Shown here: piece by piece, positions 8,671 through 16,972 of the stretch
How the letters are laid out: each line of letters begins with the position of its first letter
Position numbering within the stretch: position 1 is the first letter of the stretch
Origin: Frondihabitans sp. 762G35
GTDB lineage: Bacteria > Actinomycetota > Actinomycetes > Actinomycetales > Microbacteriaceae
NCBI RefSeq assembly: GCF_002074055.1
Contig: NZ_CP014619.1
Location: 2,947,002 to 3,011,001 of the forward strand
DNA: 64,000 bases
Direction of reading: 5' to 3'
Position numbers and translations under genes: made by a program
Notes under the pieces: generated by a model
What the model was told of the DNA's origin: nothing
Database searches by the model: none
The model's input: only the letters and a program-made list of their open reading frames with translations

Positions 8671-8680
8671 TATGCTAATC
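8662..8680 (+). promoter_or_regulatory. AT-rich element ahead of the tyrosine-kinase gene
   Basis: AGTATTTAATATGCTAATC overlaps the end of the polymerase gene and lies 79 bp before the kinase start at 8760. It contains a TATGCT minus-10-like box. The GTATTT core is shared with elements before the Ig-like protein genes. Confidence 0.4.
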
Positions 8681-8759
8681 TGAGTTCGGCTGCCACAACC
8701 CCAAGTCTGCGAGCCAGCGCGTCACGCCCGTGCGCATCATCACCGAGTCAGGGAGAGTC

Positions 8760-10211
8760 ATGGAAATCAGCGAGGTTCTCAGGGTCCTTCGAAAGGGCGT
8801 GTGGCTGATCGTCGCGCTGTCCATCGTCGGGCTCGCCGCCGGATACGCGGTCACCGCCAACACCCCGAAGTCGTACTCCTCGAAAGTCCGGCTCTTCGTG
8901 TCCGTCCAGACCTCCGGGGCGCAGAGCGCGTACGACGTCGGCCAGGGCAGCACGGCCGCTCAGTCCAAAGTGAAGTCCTACCTCGACCTCGTCACGAGCA
9001 GCAACGTCCTCGTCCCCGTCATCGAAGAACTCCATCTCCGCACGACACCGCGCGTGCTCGCTCAGTCCGTCAAGGCCACGACGCCCGCCAACTCGGTGTC
9101 CATCGAGATCTCCGTCACGAACACCAGCCCGCGCTTAGCGGCCGAAACGGCCAACGCCATCGGCAAGAGCTTCAGCAACTATGTGGTGAAGGACATCGAG
9201 ACCCCGGACGACGGCAGTGCCACTCCGGTCAAGATCGTGCCGATCGAAGCTGCGATTCCGGCGACGACTCCCACCTCACCGGATCTCAAGATCGATCTCG
9301 CCTTCGGCCTGCTCGCCGGCCTGGCCGTGAGCATCGCGCTCGTCTTCCTCCGCGCGACTCTCGACACGCGACTCCAGTCCACCCAGGACCTCGCCTCGAT
9401 CACCGAGGCCCCCGTCATCGGCGGGATCGGTTTCGACGCGACGGCGCGGAGCGCACCTCTCGTGGTGCACCTCGAGCCGCGGAGCCCGCGAGCGGAGGCC
9501 TTTCGCGACCTTCGCACGAACCTCCAGTTCCTCGATGTCGAGTCGACCCGACGCAGCTTCGTCGTCACGTCCGCGATGCCCTCCGAGGGGAAGACGACGA
9601 CCACCGCGAATCTCGCCATCGCCCTGGCCGAAGGCGGAACCCGCGTCGCCGTCGTCGACGCCGATCTCCGCCGGCCTCGACTGGCCGCCACGTTCGGCAT
9701 CGAGGGAGCCGTCGGCCTCACCGAGGCTCTCGTCGGCCGGGCAAGCGTGAGCGACGTGCTCCAGTCGTGGGGCCCGTCGGGGAATCTCGTGGTCCTGCCC
9801 GCCGGGCAGATTCCCCCGAACCCGAGCGAGCTCCTGGGATCCCGAACGATGCGGGAGCTCGTCGAGGCCCTCACGAACGATTTCGACGTCGTTCTCATCG
9901 ACGCACCGCCGCTGCTGCCCGTCACGGACGCTGCTGTCGTCAGCAAGATGTGCAACGGAGTCGTCCTGGTAGCCGCCGCGAAGCGCAGCCGTCGTCCCCT
10001 CGTCAAGTCGGCCATCGCCCGGCTGGAGAAGATCGACAGCCGCCTTCTTGGCGTCATCGTCACCATGCTGCCTACGAAGGGCGGCAACGCCTACGCGTAC
10101 GGCGCCTACGGCGACTACTACGGCTCGGATGCCGCGAGTCAGCCTGATCCGACGATGGCCGGTACACGGCGCGCCCACCTTCGCCGCACCGCGCGGCGAG
10201 CCCGCGCCTGA
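8760..10211 (+). CDS. Wzc/CpsD-type polysaccharide tyrosine autokinase
   Basis: A 483-residue protein from ATG 8760 (GGGAG site at 8751). The N-terminal Wzz-type chain-length domain begins MEISEVLRVLRKGVWLIVAL, with one membrane helix near residues 14-33 and a second near 179-197. The cytoplasmic BY-kinase domain has Walker A SAMPSEGKTTTTANLA (about 271-286), Walker A-prime VVDADLRRPR (about 298-307) and Walker B VLIDAPPL (about 378-385). A C-terminal tyrosine cluster, YAYGAYGDYYG (about 445-455), is the autophosphorylation tail. Sensor and kinase are fused in one chain. The matching phosphatase is probably the LMW-PTP at 15902. It should control chain length and export of the polysaccharide. 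Confidence 0.92.
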   Translation: MEISEVLRVLRKGVWLIVALSIVGLAAGYAVTANTPKSYSSKVRLFVSVQTSGAQSAYDVGQGSTAAQSKVKSYLDLVTSSNVLVPVIEELHLRTTPRVLAQSVKATTPANSVSIEISVTNTSPRLAAETANAIGKSFSNYVVKDIETPDDGSATPVKIVPIEAAIPATTPTSPDLKIDLAFGLLAGLAVSIALVFLRATLDTRLQSTQDLASITEAPVIGGIGFDATARSAPLVVHLEPRSPRAEAFRDLRTNLQFLDVESTRRSFVVTSAMPSEGKTTTTANLAIALAEGGTRVAVVDADLRRPRLAATFGIEGAVGLTEALVGRASVSDVLQSWGPSGNLVVLPAGQIPPNPSELLGSRTMRELVEALTNDFDVVLIDAPPLLPVTDAAVVSKMCNGVVLVAAAKRSRRPLVKSAIARLEKIDSRLLGVIVTMLPTKGGNAYAYGAYGDYYGSDAASQPDPTMAGTRRAHLRRTARRARA

Positions 10212-10277
10212 TCGCCCAGACGAGTGCGAGCGGTGGCGCGCCCACGATCTGCAGTGCGCGACCGTCCGTCGAGAGCG

Positions 10278-11432
10278 TCAGTCGCGGACGAGTCCGGCGA
10301 GGTTCGCAAGCTCCCGCTCGTAGCTGGAGCAGACCGACGCCCAGGAGTAGTCGCTCTCGGCACGGGCGCGCGCCGCTCGGCCCAGGCGTTCCTGCTCCGC
10401 ACGGTCACCCAGAAGTCGCTCGACCGCTGAGGCGATGAGCTGGGGTTCGGGCTCCACGAAAGCCGCCGCGTCGGCCAGCACCTCGCGACTGTAGGCGGTG
10501 TCGCGGGCGACGATGGGTGCGGAACACCACATCGCCTGAACGAGGGCGGGATTCGTGCCCCCGACGCTGTGCCCGTGGAAGTAGGCGCCTGCGTTCTGCC
10601 AGAGCGAGTACAGGCGACGATCGTCGCTCACGTGACCGAGCCAGGTCACGTTCGGCTCGCTCTCGGCGAGCCGACGGACGGCCTGGTCGAGAGGCCCCTC
10701 GTAACCGCTGGAGCCGACGATCACGACGTCGTGCCGGCGTGCGATGATCCGTGCGGCGTCCACGAACTCGGGAATCGTGTTCTCGGGGACGAACCGCGCG
10801 ACGACCAGGGCGTAGCCTCCGCGGCTGAGCCCGGGCTCCACAGGCTCGAGCGGAGCGTCTTCGCCTCCGTAGGGGATGAAGACACCGCCCTTCCTGAAGG
10901 TGTTCGACCAGTAGCGGCCGATCTCATGAGCATCGAACACGAGCCGGGTGCCGAACCGAGCCGTCAGTTTCGCTCCGGTCTTGAAGACCGTCTTCGCAAG
11001 ACGCCCCCACTTGGCGCGCTCCCACTCGATCCCGTCCACGTTGACCAGGGTGGGGATCCCGCGCAGGCGAAGCAGCGGCAGCCAGAACCCGTTCGCCACG
11101 TTCATGATCAGGACGACATCGGGGCGGCGAACCAGCGCGTCGATGACCGCGCTGAGACCGTACGTGAGCGTGCTCAGCGATTTCGTCTCCAGCCCTCGCG
11201 TCACCCTGACCCGAACTCGCGGATCACGCGTCGGATCGTCGACCTTGCTGGCACCGTCACGCCCGTAGACGGTGACATCCCATCCCGCGTCGGCGAGGAA
11301 GGGCGCGAGTTTGCGGACAGCAGTCTCGAAGCCGCCGTAATAGCTGGGATAACCGCGGGTTCCGATGATGCTGACGGTCGGCCTCGTGCCTGTCTGCCCG
11401 TTCGCGGGAGCCCTGAAGAGTCGTGACGGCAT
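10278..11432 (-). CDS. GT4-like glycosyltransferase (DUF1972 N-terminus)
   Basis: A 384-residue GT-B enzyme. It opens with VSIIGTRGYPSYYGGFETAV, the hallmark of the DUF1972 subgroup of family-4 glycosyltransferases, often annotated as rhamnosyltransferases. The acceptor half includes VNVDGIEWERAKWG. The C-terminal nucleotide-sugar half includes VARFVPENTIPEFVDAA and HGHSVGGTNPALVQAM, with Glu of the EX7E-like region replaced or shifted. It is divergent from the pyruvyltransferase gene and shares the palindromic promoter region at 11462-11484. It probably adds a sugar to the lipid-linked repeat unit at the inner membrane face. Confidence 0.85.
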   Translation of the reverse strand: MPSRLFRAPANGQTGTRPTVSIIGTRGYPSYYGGFETAVRKLAPFLADAGWDVTVYGRDGASKVDDPTRDPRVRVRVTRGLETKSLSTLTYGLSAVIDALVRRPDVVLIMNVANGFWLPLLRLRGIPTLVNVDGIEWERAKWGRLAKTVFKTGAKLTARFGTRLVFDAHEIGRYWSNTFRKGGVFIPYGGEDAPLEPVEPGLSRGGYALVVARFVPENTIPEFVDAARIIARRHDVVIVGSSGYEGPLDQAVRRLAESEPNVTWLGHVSDDRRLYSLWQNAGAYFHGHSVGGTNPALVQAMWCSAPIVARDTAYSREVLADAAAFVEPEPQLIASAVERLLGDRAEQERLGRAARARAESDYSWASVCSSYERELANLAGLVRD

Positions 11433-11461
11433 GGATTCTCTTTTCTCTCACCGGGCGGAAT

Positions 11462-11484
11462 CTCGTCAGTATACTGAATACGAG
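11462..11484. promoter_or_regulatory. nested palindrome in divergent promoter
   Basis: CAGTATACTG (11467-11476) is a perfect 10-bp palindrome, enclosed by CTCGT (11462-11466) and ACGAG (11480-11484). It lies between the divergent glycosyltransferase (11432) and pyruvyltransferase (11524) genes. On the minus strand it reads GTATTCAGTATACTG, close to the element before the Ig-like protein gene at 32776. It looks like an operator overlapping minus-10 boxes. Confidence 0.5.
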
Positions 11485-11523
11485 CCTGACGCATCCGTGT
11501 CGGGCACATCGGAGGGGTACCAC

Positions 11524-12414
11524 GTGTCGTCAGCTCTCAAGGCCTACTGGTGGTCGCCGCGTCGATCACCTCGCGTTCTGGCTGTGGAGATGAGAGATCG
11601 GGGCCGCGGCTGGGTTCACCTCCTCCGGCCGGCTTCGCGAGCTTTCACCAATCACGGTGACGAACTGAACGAATACGTCCTCCCGAACGTGCTCGAGAGA
11701 GAGGTGACCTGGGCGCCGATCGGGCAAGAGGACGTCCTGGCCATCGGCTCCGTCGTGGGCCTGTATGCCACGCAAGGGGGACGAGGGCTGATCTGGGGCA
11801 GCGGGGCCGCCGCCACGCAGATCGATCCCGCGCTGATGACGCCGATCCGGGATCGATTCCTCGCCATCCGAGGGCCGAACGCCAGGCGGGATCTCGGCCT
11901 ACCTGCAGATCTCCCGCTGGGAGATCCTGGGCTCACCGTGCGAGCCTTCCATCCGGCCGCCCGTCGACGATCAGGAACCCTGGTCGTCCCCCATTTCAAC
12001 GTCTACGCGTCAGCAACGGGGCGTCGGAAGCTCGCCGAGCTCCGGACGATGGGCTACACCATCATGAGCCCGACCACGGCTCCCCGCGAGATGGTTACCG
12101 CGATAGCCGGTGCCGAGCGGGTCATCAGTTCGGGCATGCACGGCATCATCCTCTCCCACGCTCTCCGGACTCCCGTGAGCGCCATCACGTTCTCGGACGG
12201 CGCTCCGACAGCGCTGCCCTACAAATACAGCGACTACAACGCCTCGGTGGGCCTGGACGATCGGCTCCACAGCTGGACCGTCGGGTTGTCGGAGACGGAG
12301 ATGGCCGGGCTCACCGAGACCGCCGTCACGGAGAACGACGCCGTCGACGCCCGAATCGACGAGCTCGTGTCGGGTCTCTACAAGTCTGCCGCCCCTCTGC
12401 GATCCCGCTCGTAG
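11524..12414 (+). CDS. polysaccharide pyruvyl transferase family protein
   Basis: A 296-residue protein from GTG 11524, with GGAGGGG at 11511-11517; longer frames would cross the divergent promoter. The region RVISSGMHGIILSHALRTP followed by VSAITFSDG is the conserved C-terminal signature of polysaccharide pyruvyl transferases, where a buried Ser/His environment binds phosphoenolpyruvate. The N-terminal AYWWSP is also common in this family. It likely adds a pyruvate ketal to a sugar of the exopolysaccharide, giving negative charge. The Arg/Ser-rich tail is weakly conserved. Confidence 0.85.
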   Translation: MSSALKAYWWSPRRSPRVLAVEMRDRGRGWVHLLRPASRAFTNHGDELNEYVLPNVLEREVTWAPIGQEDVLAIGSVVGLYATQGGRGLIWGSGAAATQIDPALMTPIRDRFLAIRGPNARRDLGLPADLPLGDPGLTVRAFHPAARRRSGTLVVPHFNVYASATGRRKLAELRTMGYTIMSPTTAPREMVTAIAGAERVISSGMHGIILSHALRTPVSAITFSDGAPTALPYKYSDYNASVGLDDRLHSWTVGLSETEMAGLTETAVTENDAVDARIDELVSGLYKSAAPLRSRS

Positions 12415-12437
12415 TTCCGGTCGCGGTGACTTCCGGG

Positions 12438-13511
12438 CTAAGCCGCAGCGCTGGAGCAGCCCGTCTCACTGAGCCAGGCATTCCACGATGCCGACGACTG
12501 CCGTTGCGCGGATCGCGCCAAACCACTGAGTCGCTCAGGAGCGGAAACGACCGCTTCGAGAACTGCCTCCGCCCAGAGATCCAGTCGCGCGTCACGAGTC
12601 ATGCCCTCGCAGTCTCCGACAAGGAGCGGCGACTCCACGCTGTAGAGAGAGGCCAAGCTGCTGTCGCGTGGCCCGACGAAAGGGGTGCCCGCTTCGAGGC
12701 TCCGCACGGCGATCCCGCTCTGGTAGAAGCGGGTATAGGGGATCACGACCGCGGCACTCGTGGCGATGAGCTCTGCGAGAGTCGCTTCGTCGACGAACCC
12801 CTCTCGAACGCTCCACCCTGAAATCGACGGCCATCCACGTCCGACGATCTCCAGCCGGACCCGCGACGACAGCCTTTCGGCGAGACCCGCGAGGAGGTCG
12901 AGATCTCTGTCCGCCTTGTACTGGCCGAGGACCCTGACCACCGGCCTCACGTCTCCCGCCATTCCACTCGCGCTCTGATCGATGTCTGGGAGGACCGGGT
13001 GCGGCAGGATCGGCGGGTTCCACGGGAGACCCTGTCGACGGACCTCCCGAAGCGCCGCACCGCAATGGAGAACGAACCCGTGCCTTCCGCGGACGAGGTT
13101 CCCCAGCGATCGGGAGAGTCGGGAGTAGCCGCGAGCGCTGACGAGCGGTCGCGGATCGTGCAGGATCACGTGCGCGGTCGCGTGGGCTCCGAGGAGGACA
13201 CGGCAGAGGAGGAGATCCAGATGACCCAGGACGGGCCAGGTGATCAGGATCCGACTCGCGCTGGAGCCGCGCGCACGGTTGCGCGCGGATCGGAGGGCGC
13301 GAGCGTAGTCGACCACCCATCGCCAGGAAGACCGCCCGGACCGGGACGGTTCCAGGAACGACAGCGTCTCGGTCGCCCGCCCCGCCTCGCGGAGATTCGA
13401 CTCGAGCGCCGACGTGTAGTGGGCCAGAGCGGCTCCGAGTGGATTGATGATCAGGACCAGTGAGGAGTCCGCCGGACCGGAGATGCTGCGGCCGCGTTCC
13501 GCGGCGATCAC
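12438..13511 (-). CDS. GT-B glycosyltransferase
   Basis: A 357-residue protein from GTG 13511, overlapping the stop of the preceding glycosyltransferase by 4 nt (GTGA). The N-terminal half begins LVLIINPLGAALAHYTSALE and has an HVILHDPRPLVSARGY acceptor-site segment. The C-terminal half has VVRVLGQYKADRDLDLLAGL, LEIVGRGWPSISGW and PYTRFYQSGIAVRSLEAGTP, the sugar-nucleotide site of GT4-like enzymes. It is last of three coupled glycosyltransferase genes. Donor and acceptor are unknown. A longer open frame upstream to 14375 is antisense shadow and not used. Confidence 0.82.
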   Translation of the reverse strand: MIAAERGRSISGPADSSLVLIINPLGAALAHYTSALESNLREAGRATETLSFLEPSRSGRSSWRWVVDYARALRSARNRARGSSASRILITWPVLGHLDLLLCRVLLGAHATAHVILHDPRPLVSARGYSRLSRSLGNLVRGRHGFVLHCGAALREVRRQGLPWNPPILPHPVLPDIDQSASGMAGDVRPVVRVLGQYKADRDLDLLAGLAERLSSRVRLEIVGRGWPSISGWSVREGFVDEATLAELIATSAAVVIPYTRFYQSGIAVRSLEAGTPFVGPRDSSLASLYSVESPLLVGDCEGMTRDARLDLWAEAVLEAVVSAPERLSGLARSAQRQSSASWNAWLSETGCSSAAA

Positions 13512-14668
13512 AGCGTTCGCCCAAGGGTGAAGTCGGCGTGGAGCCAGGAGTTGGCGCGCTTCCACCCTCCGACCTCCGGCAGGCTCGCCAGGATCGTCCC
13601 CGGGTCGAGTGGTGCTCTGAGAGCCTGGATGAGCGCCACCGTGAGCTGGCCCGTGAAGTGACGGTGGTCCGCCCTCGCATTCACGACGAGGTGTCCGTTC
13701 GCCGCCAGCCAGCCGGCGAGGCCGGTCTCTGCGGTCGAGACGACGGTGACTCCGTGGGCAAGAGCCTCCTGGACGGGAAGGCACACCTGCTCGCGAAAAC
13801 GCCCGACGGGAACGGACGGCGACACGAGAACCCTGGTGGTCGATAACAGTTGCGCGGATTCCTCGTGCGACAGGTGACCCAGCGACACTCGAGACGACGG
13901 CCTCTGTGTGCACCAGGACTCGACCATCGGACCGAGTGGCCCAGGCCCCGCAACCCGCAGGGTGGCGTCCGGCACCCATCGTTCGACTTCTTCCCAGGCT
14001 TCCAGGAGAGCGGGAATCCCCTTGCGCTCCTCCAGGACACCGAGGAATGTGACCGACATCGACGAGGGAGTCTCTCGTGCGCGGACAGCGGGTGCCGGGA
14101 GGTCGATCAGCTCGTTCTGCGGGATCCGGTCGACGAACGGCATCGACCGGTAGGTCGCTGCGGAGCCCGGCGTGGCGAAACACAGGCGATCGATCGTCAG
14201 CAGGGACGCGAGCCCTACGCACCAGGCGAAGGTGCGCTCGACCCAGCCGGGCACACGCCTCGAACCACCGATGAGTCGGGCAACCGAATTGTTCTCCATG
14301 GCGTAGACAACGAGCCGGTGAGGCTCGTGACGGAGAATCCCGGAGAGCTTCCACCAGAACGCGAGGACGAGCCACTTCGGCAGGAATCGGACCCAGAGCG
14401 GTTCGGTGAGCTCCAGCACCGTCGCCGGCGTGCCCCAGAGTTCGCGCAGAAGGGAGACGAGAGTAACGCGTCTGACACCGTCGGGTTTGTCCGCGCCCCG
14501 GACGTCGTAGTTCTCCTCGAAGTAGAAGAAGTCCGCGGGCAGGAAATGATCTCGCTGCTCGAGATGAGTCGCCCTCAGCTCAGGAAGCACTCTGAGCGCC
14601 GACGGGTTGGCACCACGCGTGAGGGGCGACTCGGACGCAACAGAACGGGAACTGCACGGGCTCGGCAT
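13508..14668 (-). CDS. GT4-like glycosyltransferase, paralogue A
   Basis: A 386-residue GT-B protein from ATG 14668. Distinct marks are LRVLPELRATHLEQRDHF, LTEPLWVRFLPKWLVLAFWW, VVYAMENNSVARLIGG, FLGVLEERKGIPALLEAWEE and REQVCLPVQEALAHGVTVVS. The same blocks recur in the next upstream gene, showing tandem duplication. EERKG with the preceding strand is the donor-binding loop, and QEALAHG is the nucleotide-sugar-binding E-x-A region. It sits between its paralogue and a third glycosyltransferase. The start codon falls within an AT-rich inverted repeat, suggesting it also has its own control point. Confidence 0.85.
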   Translation of the reverse strand: MPSPCSSRSVASESPLTRGANPSALRVLPELRATHLEQRDHFLPADFFYFEENYDVRGADKPDGVRRVTLVSLLRELWGTPATVLELTEPLWVRFLPKWLVLAFWWKLSGILRHEPHRLVVYAMENNSVARLIGGSRRVPGWVERTFAWCVGLASLLTIDRLCFATPGSAATYRSMPFVDRIPQNELIDLPAPAVRARETPSSMSVTFLGVLEERKGIPALLEAWEEVERWVPDATLRVAGPGPLGPMVESWCTQRPSSRVSLGHLSHEESAQLLSTTRVLVSPSVPVGRFREQVCLPVQEALAHGVTVVSTAETGLAGWLAANGHLVVNARADHRHFTGQLTVALIQALRAPLDPGTILASLPEVGGWKRANSWLHADFTLGRTL

Positions 14669-14695
14669 ATTCCATAGTGTATTTTAGTGGAATAT
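14667..14695 (-). promoter_or_regulatory. AT-rich inverted repeat overlapping a start codon
   Basis: ATATTCC (14667-14673) and GGAATAT (14689-14695) are perfect 7-bp arms around 15 bp. The left arm contains part of the ATG (14666-14668) of the downstream glycosyltransferase. The region is the most AT-rich in the neighbourhood. It could be an operator or an mRNA hairpin masking translation start. Confidence 0.45.
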
Positions 14696-14700
14696 TTATT

Positions 14701-15843
14701 TCAAGAGTCGTCTCCTGAATGCAGCCAGGCGTCCGCCGCCTGCCACGCGTCGATCAGCGGCAGGGCGGCTCTCACGAGCTCCCGCGGAACCGGCTCCTTC
14801 AGCGCGCGGACCAGCGCGCGTCCGAGATCGGTCACGAACTCGGCCCCGAGATCTCCGGGGTCGACGACCTGATGACCGTGATTCTCGAGCCAGTCCGCCA
14901 GACCGGTCTGGCGCGTCGTCACGACGGTCACCCCCGCCGCGAGCGCCTCCTTGATCGGCAGGCAGACCTGCTCACGCGATCGCCCCCAGGGGATCGACGG
15001 AGATACGAGCACGCGAGCCTCCTCCATCGCCTCGTGGACGCGTTCGTGCGGAATCTGCCCCCGGCACTCGCGGGAGGCGGGGGAAAGAGCCACCCATTCG
15101 TCGATCCGTCTCCGGAGAGAGCCCGGACCGACGATGGTCAATCGTGCAGTCGGCAGCTCGGCTTCGACGGACCTCCAGGCATCCAACAGGAGGAGGAGGC
15201 CCTTTCTCTCCTCGAGGACACCGACGAACAGGACACTCAGTTCCTCAACGTGGACCGTCTTGACGTCCTGTCTCGATGCAGGAAGCTCGAGTTGAGTTCG
15301 ACTGCACACCGCCGATGCGAAGAACAACCGCCCGTAAGCGGCCGCGGCGGCCGGCGTGGCGAAGCAGATCCGATCCACGAAGAGCCTCACGCTCGCCCCG
15401 ACGACGAGCCGGAAGATGAAGACCAGCCACGCCGGAACTCCTGAGGCACCACCGATGAGGGTGGCGAGGTCGTTGTGCTCCATGGCGTAGAAGACCGCTC
15501 GACGCCGCCTGCGCCTGAGGAGGCCCGAGACCTTCCAGACGCCTGCGAGCAGGACCCACCTCGGCAGAAAGCGCACCCAGAGGGCTTCGGGCAGTTCGAG
15601 GAACGCCGCCTTGCTCGTCGCGAGTATCCGGACGGCGTCGACGAAACCGACACGGTCGATACCGGCCGGCACTGCCGTCATCGCGACGTCGTAGTTGCAC
15701 GCGAAGTAAAGGATCCGCGCGGGTGCGAATACTTCGGCCTGCTCGACATGAATCGCGCGAAGCTCCGGCAAGAGCCTGATGGGTAGCGCATCCGTCGATG
15801 CCCGGCTTCCGGACATTCGACCGCGCTTGAAAAACGGAGGCAT
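14701..15843 (-). CDS. GT4-like glycosyltransferase, paralogue B
   Basis: A 380-residue GT-B protein from ATG 15843; longer frames run through the LMW-phosphatase gene and are rejected. Shared blocks with its downstream paralogue are LLPELRAIHVEQAEVF, LPEALWVRFLPRWVLLAGVW, FYAMEHNDLATLIGG, FVGVLEERKGLLLLLDAW and REQVCLPIKEALAAGVTVVT. Differences are concentrated in the middle acceptor-binding part, as expected if the duplicates use different acceptors. The gene starts 58 bp from the divergent phosphatase gene. It is the first gene of a three-glycosyltransferase run. Confidence 0.85.
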   Translation of the reverse strand: MPPFFKRGRMSGSRASTDALPIRLLPELRAIHVEQAEVFAPARILYFACNYDVAMTAVPAGIDRVGFVDAVRILATSKAAFLELPEALWVRFLPRWVLLAGVWKVSGLLRRRRRRAVFYAMEHNDLATLIGGASGVPAWLVFIFRLVVGASVRLFVDRICFATPAAAAAYGRLFFASAVCSRTQLELPASRQDVKTVHVEELSVLFVGVLEERKGLLLLLDAWRSVEAELPTARLTIVGPGSLRRRIDEWVALSPASRECRGQIPHERVHEAMEEARVLVSPSIPWGRSREQVCLPIKEALAAGVTVVTTRQTGLADWLENHGHQVVDPGDLGAEFVTDLGRALVRALKEPVPRELVRAALPLIDAWQAADAWLHSGDDS

Positions 15844-15846
15844 GAA

Positions 15847-15859
15847 GACATGATATGTC
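15847..15859. promoter_or_regulatory. palindrome between glycosyltransferase and phosphatase genes
   Basis: GACATgatATGTC is a perfect inverted repeat with a 3-bp centre, placed between divergent starts at 15843 and 15902. A related GACATA...TATGTC pair occurs before the Ig-like gene at 29159. It is probably a dimeric-regulator site. Confidence 0.4.
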
Positions 15860-15901
15860 AAATACGAATGTCCGTCAATCGCTGACCGGTACGCTCTGGT
15901 C

Positions 15902-16504
15902 ATGCAAGACGGAAACCGCCCCTTCGTCATCCTGACCGTGTGCACGGGCAATATCTGCCGCTCACCACTGGCCGAATTCGCGCTCCGCCAGCGCCTCGAG
16001 GAGCCGGAGACCGTGGTGGTGAAGAGCCGCGGCACTCACGCCATCTCCGGGACGGTTCCGCCACGGCTCGCGATCGAGTCCGGGGCCCACCTCGGGATCG
16101 ACCTGTCCGCTCATCGTGCCGAACCTCTGACCGAAAGCGACATCACCGACGCGGATCTCGTCCTCGCACTGTCCGCCGAGCACCGAGCGGCTGTCGCACG
16201 CCTTGCACCGAAGGCCGTTCGAAAGACCCTGTCACTCGTGGAATTCGGGCACCTCTCGGAAGCCGTCAGCGACGACGACTATTCCGAGTTGGCTCTGCTC
16301 ACCGCGAATCCGACGACACGACTCCGCGAGGTCGTCGCCCTCGTCATGTCCAAGCGTGGAACGCTCACGCCGAGCGTCGGGAACGACGATGTGGTCGATC
16401 CTTACGGCCACGGCGCCGCTACTTATCGCGCGAGCGCCGACCAGATCATGCCCGCGGTCGACGCCGTGGCGAGATGCATCAGCCGAGTACTCAGTCTACG
16501 GTGA
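15902..16504 (+). CDS. low-molecular-weight protein tyrosine phosphatase
   Basis: A 200-residue protein. The P-loop CTGNICRS at residues 14-21 matches C-x5-R-S, with Cys14 as nucleophile and Arg20 binding phosphate. The general-acid Asp is probably in VVDPYG near residue 165. Some actinobacterial homologues of this length are annotated as Wzb-like phosphatases. Its place at the end of the exopolysaccharide locus makes it the likely partner that dephosphorylates the tyrosine tail of the kinase at 8760. Start ATG 15902. Confidence 0.92.
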   Translation: MQDGNRPFVILTVCTGNICRSPLAEFALRQRLEEPETVVVKSRGTHAISGTVPPRLAIESGAHLGIDLSAHRAEPLTESDITDADLVLALSAEHRAAVARLAPKAVRKTLSLVEFGHLSEAVSDDDYSELALLTANPTTRLREVVALVMSKRGTLTPSVGNDDVVDPYGHGAATYRASADQIMPAVDAVARCISRVLSLR

Positions 16505-16526
16505 GCGACTCCACGTCGGGCCCTCG

Positions 16527-16940
16527 TCAGGCGGACTCGATGGCCGCGACGGCCGCGGGATCTGCATCCTGCAGGAACGTCGTCAGCCGCTCGACCTCGG
16601 CGGTCTCGCCGATGGCGGCAGCACCGCGGCGCAGCGCGTAGAGGGAGCGCAGGACACCGCGATTGGGCTCGTGGGCCCACGGCACCGGACCCTGCCCGCG
16701 CCAACCGGCCTTGCGCAGCGAATCGAGCCCTCGGTGGTATCCCACCCGCGCGTAGGCGTACGCCTCGAGCTCGCGGCCGGGCTGCGCCGCGGCCTCGTCG
16801 GACAGGAGCGCCCAGGCGAGGGAGGACGTCGGATGCGCGGTCACGACGGCCACGAGCGGCTGCGTCTGGAGCGCGGACAGGACGCCGGGCTCAGCCGGGA
16901 GGTGCGTCTCGGGGACGCCGAGGAGGTTCGAGGAGGTCAT
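16527..16940 (-). CDS. DUF3151 family protein
   Basis: A 137-residue protein from ATG 16940 (AGGAGG-like sequence is on the wrong strand, so the start rests on family fit). It begins MTSSNLLGVPETHLP and contains GYHRGLDSLRKAGWRGQGPV and PWAHEPNRGVLRSLYALRR, the conserved core of the actinobacterial DUF3151 family. Members are small soluble proteins of unknown role. It is convergent with the phosphatase gene and upstream of nothing obvious on its strand. Function not inferred. Confidence 0.85.
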   Translation of the reverse strand: MTSSNLLGVPETHLPAEPGVLSALQTQPLVAVVTAHPTSSLAWALLSDEAAAQPGRELEAYAYARVGYHRGLDSLRKAGWRGQGPVPWAHEPNRGVLRSLYALRRGAAAIGETAEVERLTTFLQDADPAAVAAIESA

Positions 16941-16972
16941 GCAGCAACGGTAGCCGCATCCTGCGCTCCGCC

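Noticed and set aside
12438-14375. single 645-codon glycosyltransferase on the minus strand
   Set aside because: The first 288 codons lie out of frame within the upstream glycosyltransferase gene; the GTGA overlap at 13511 marks the true start.
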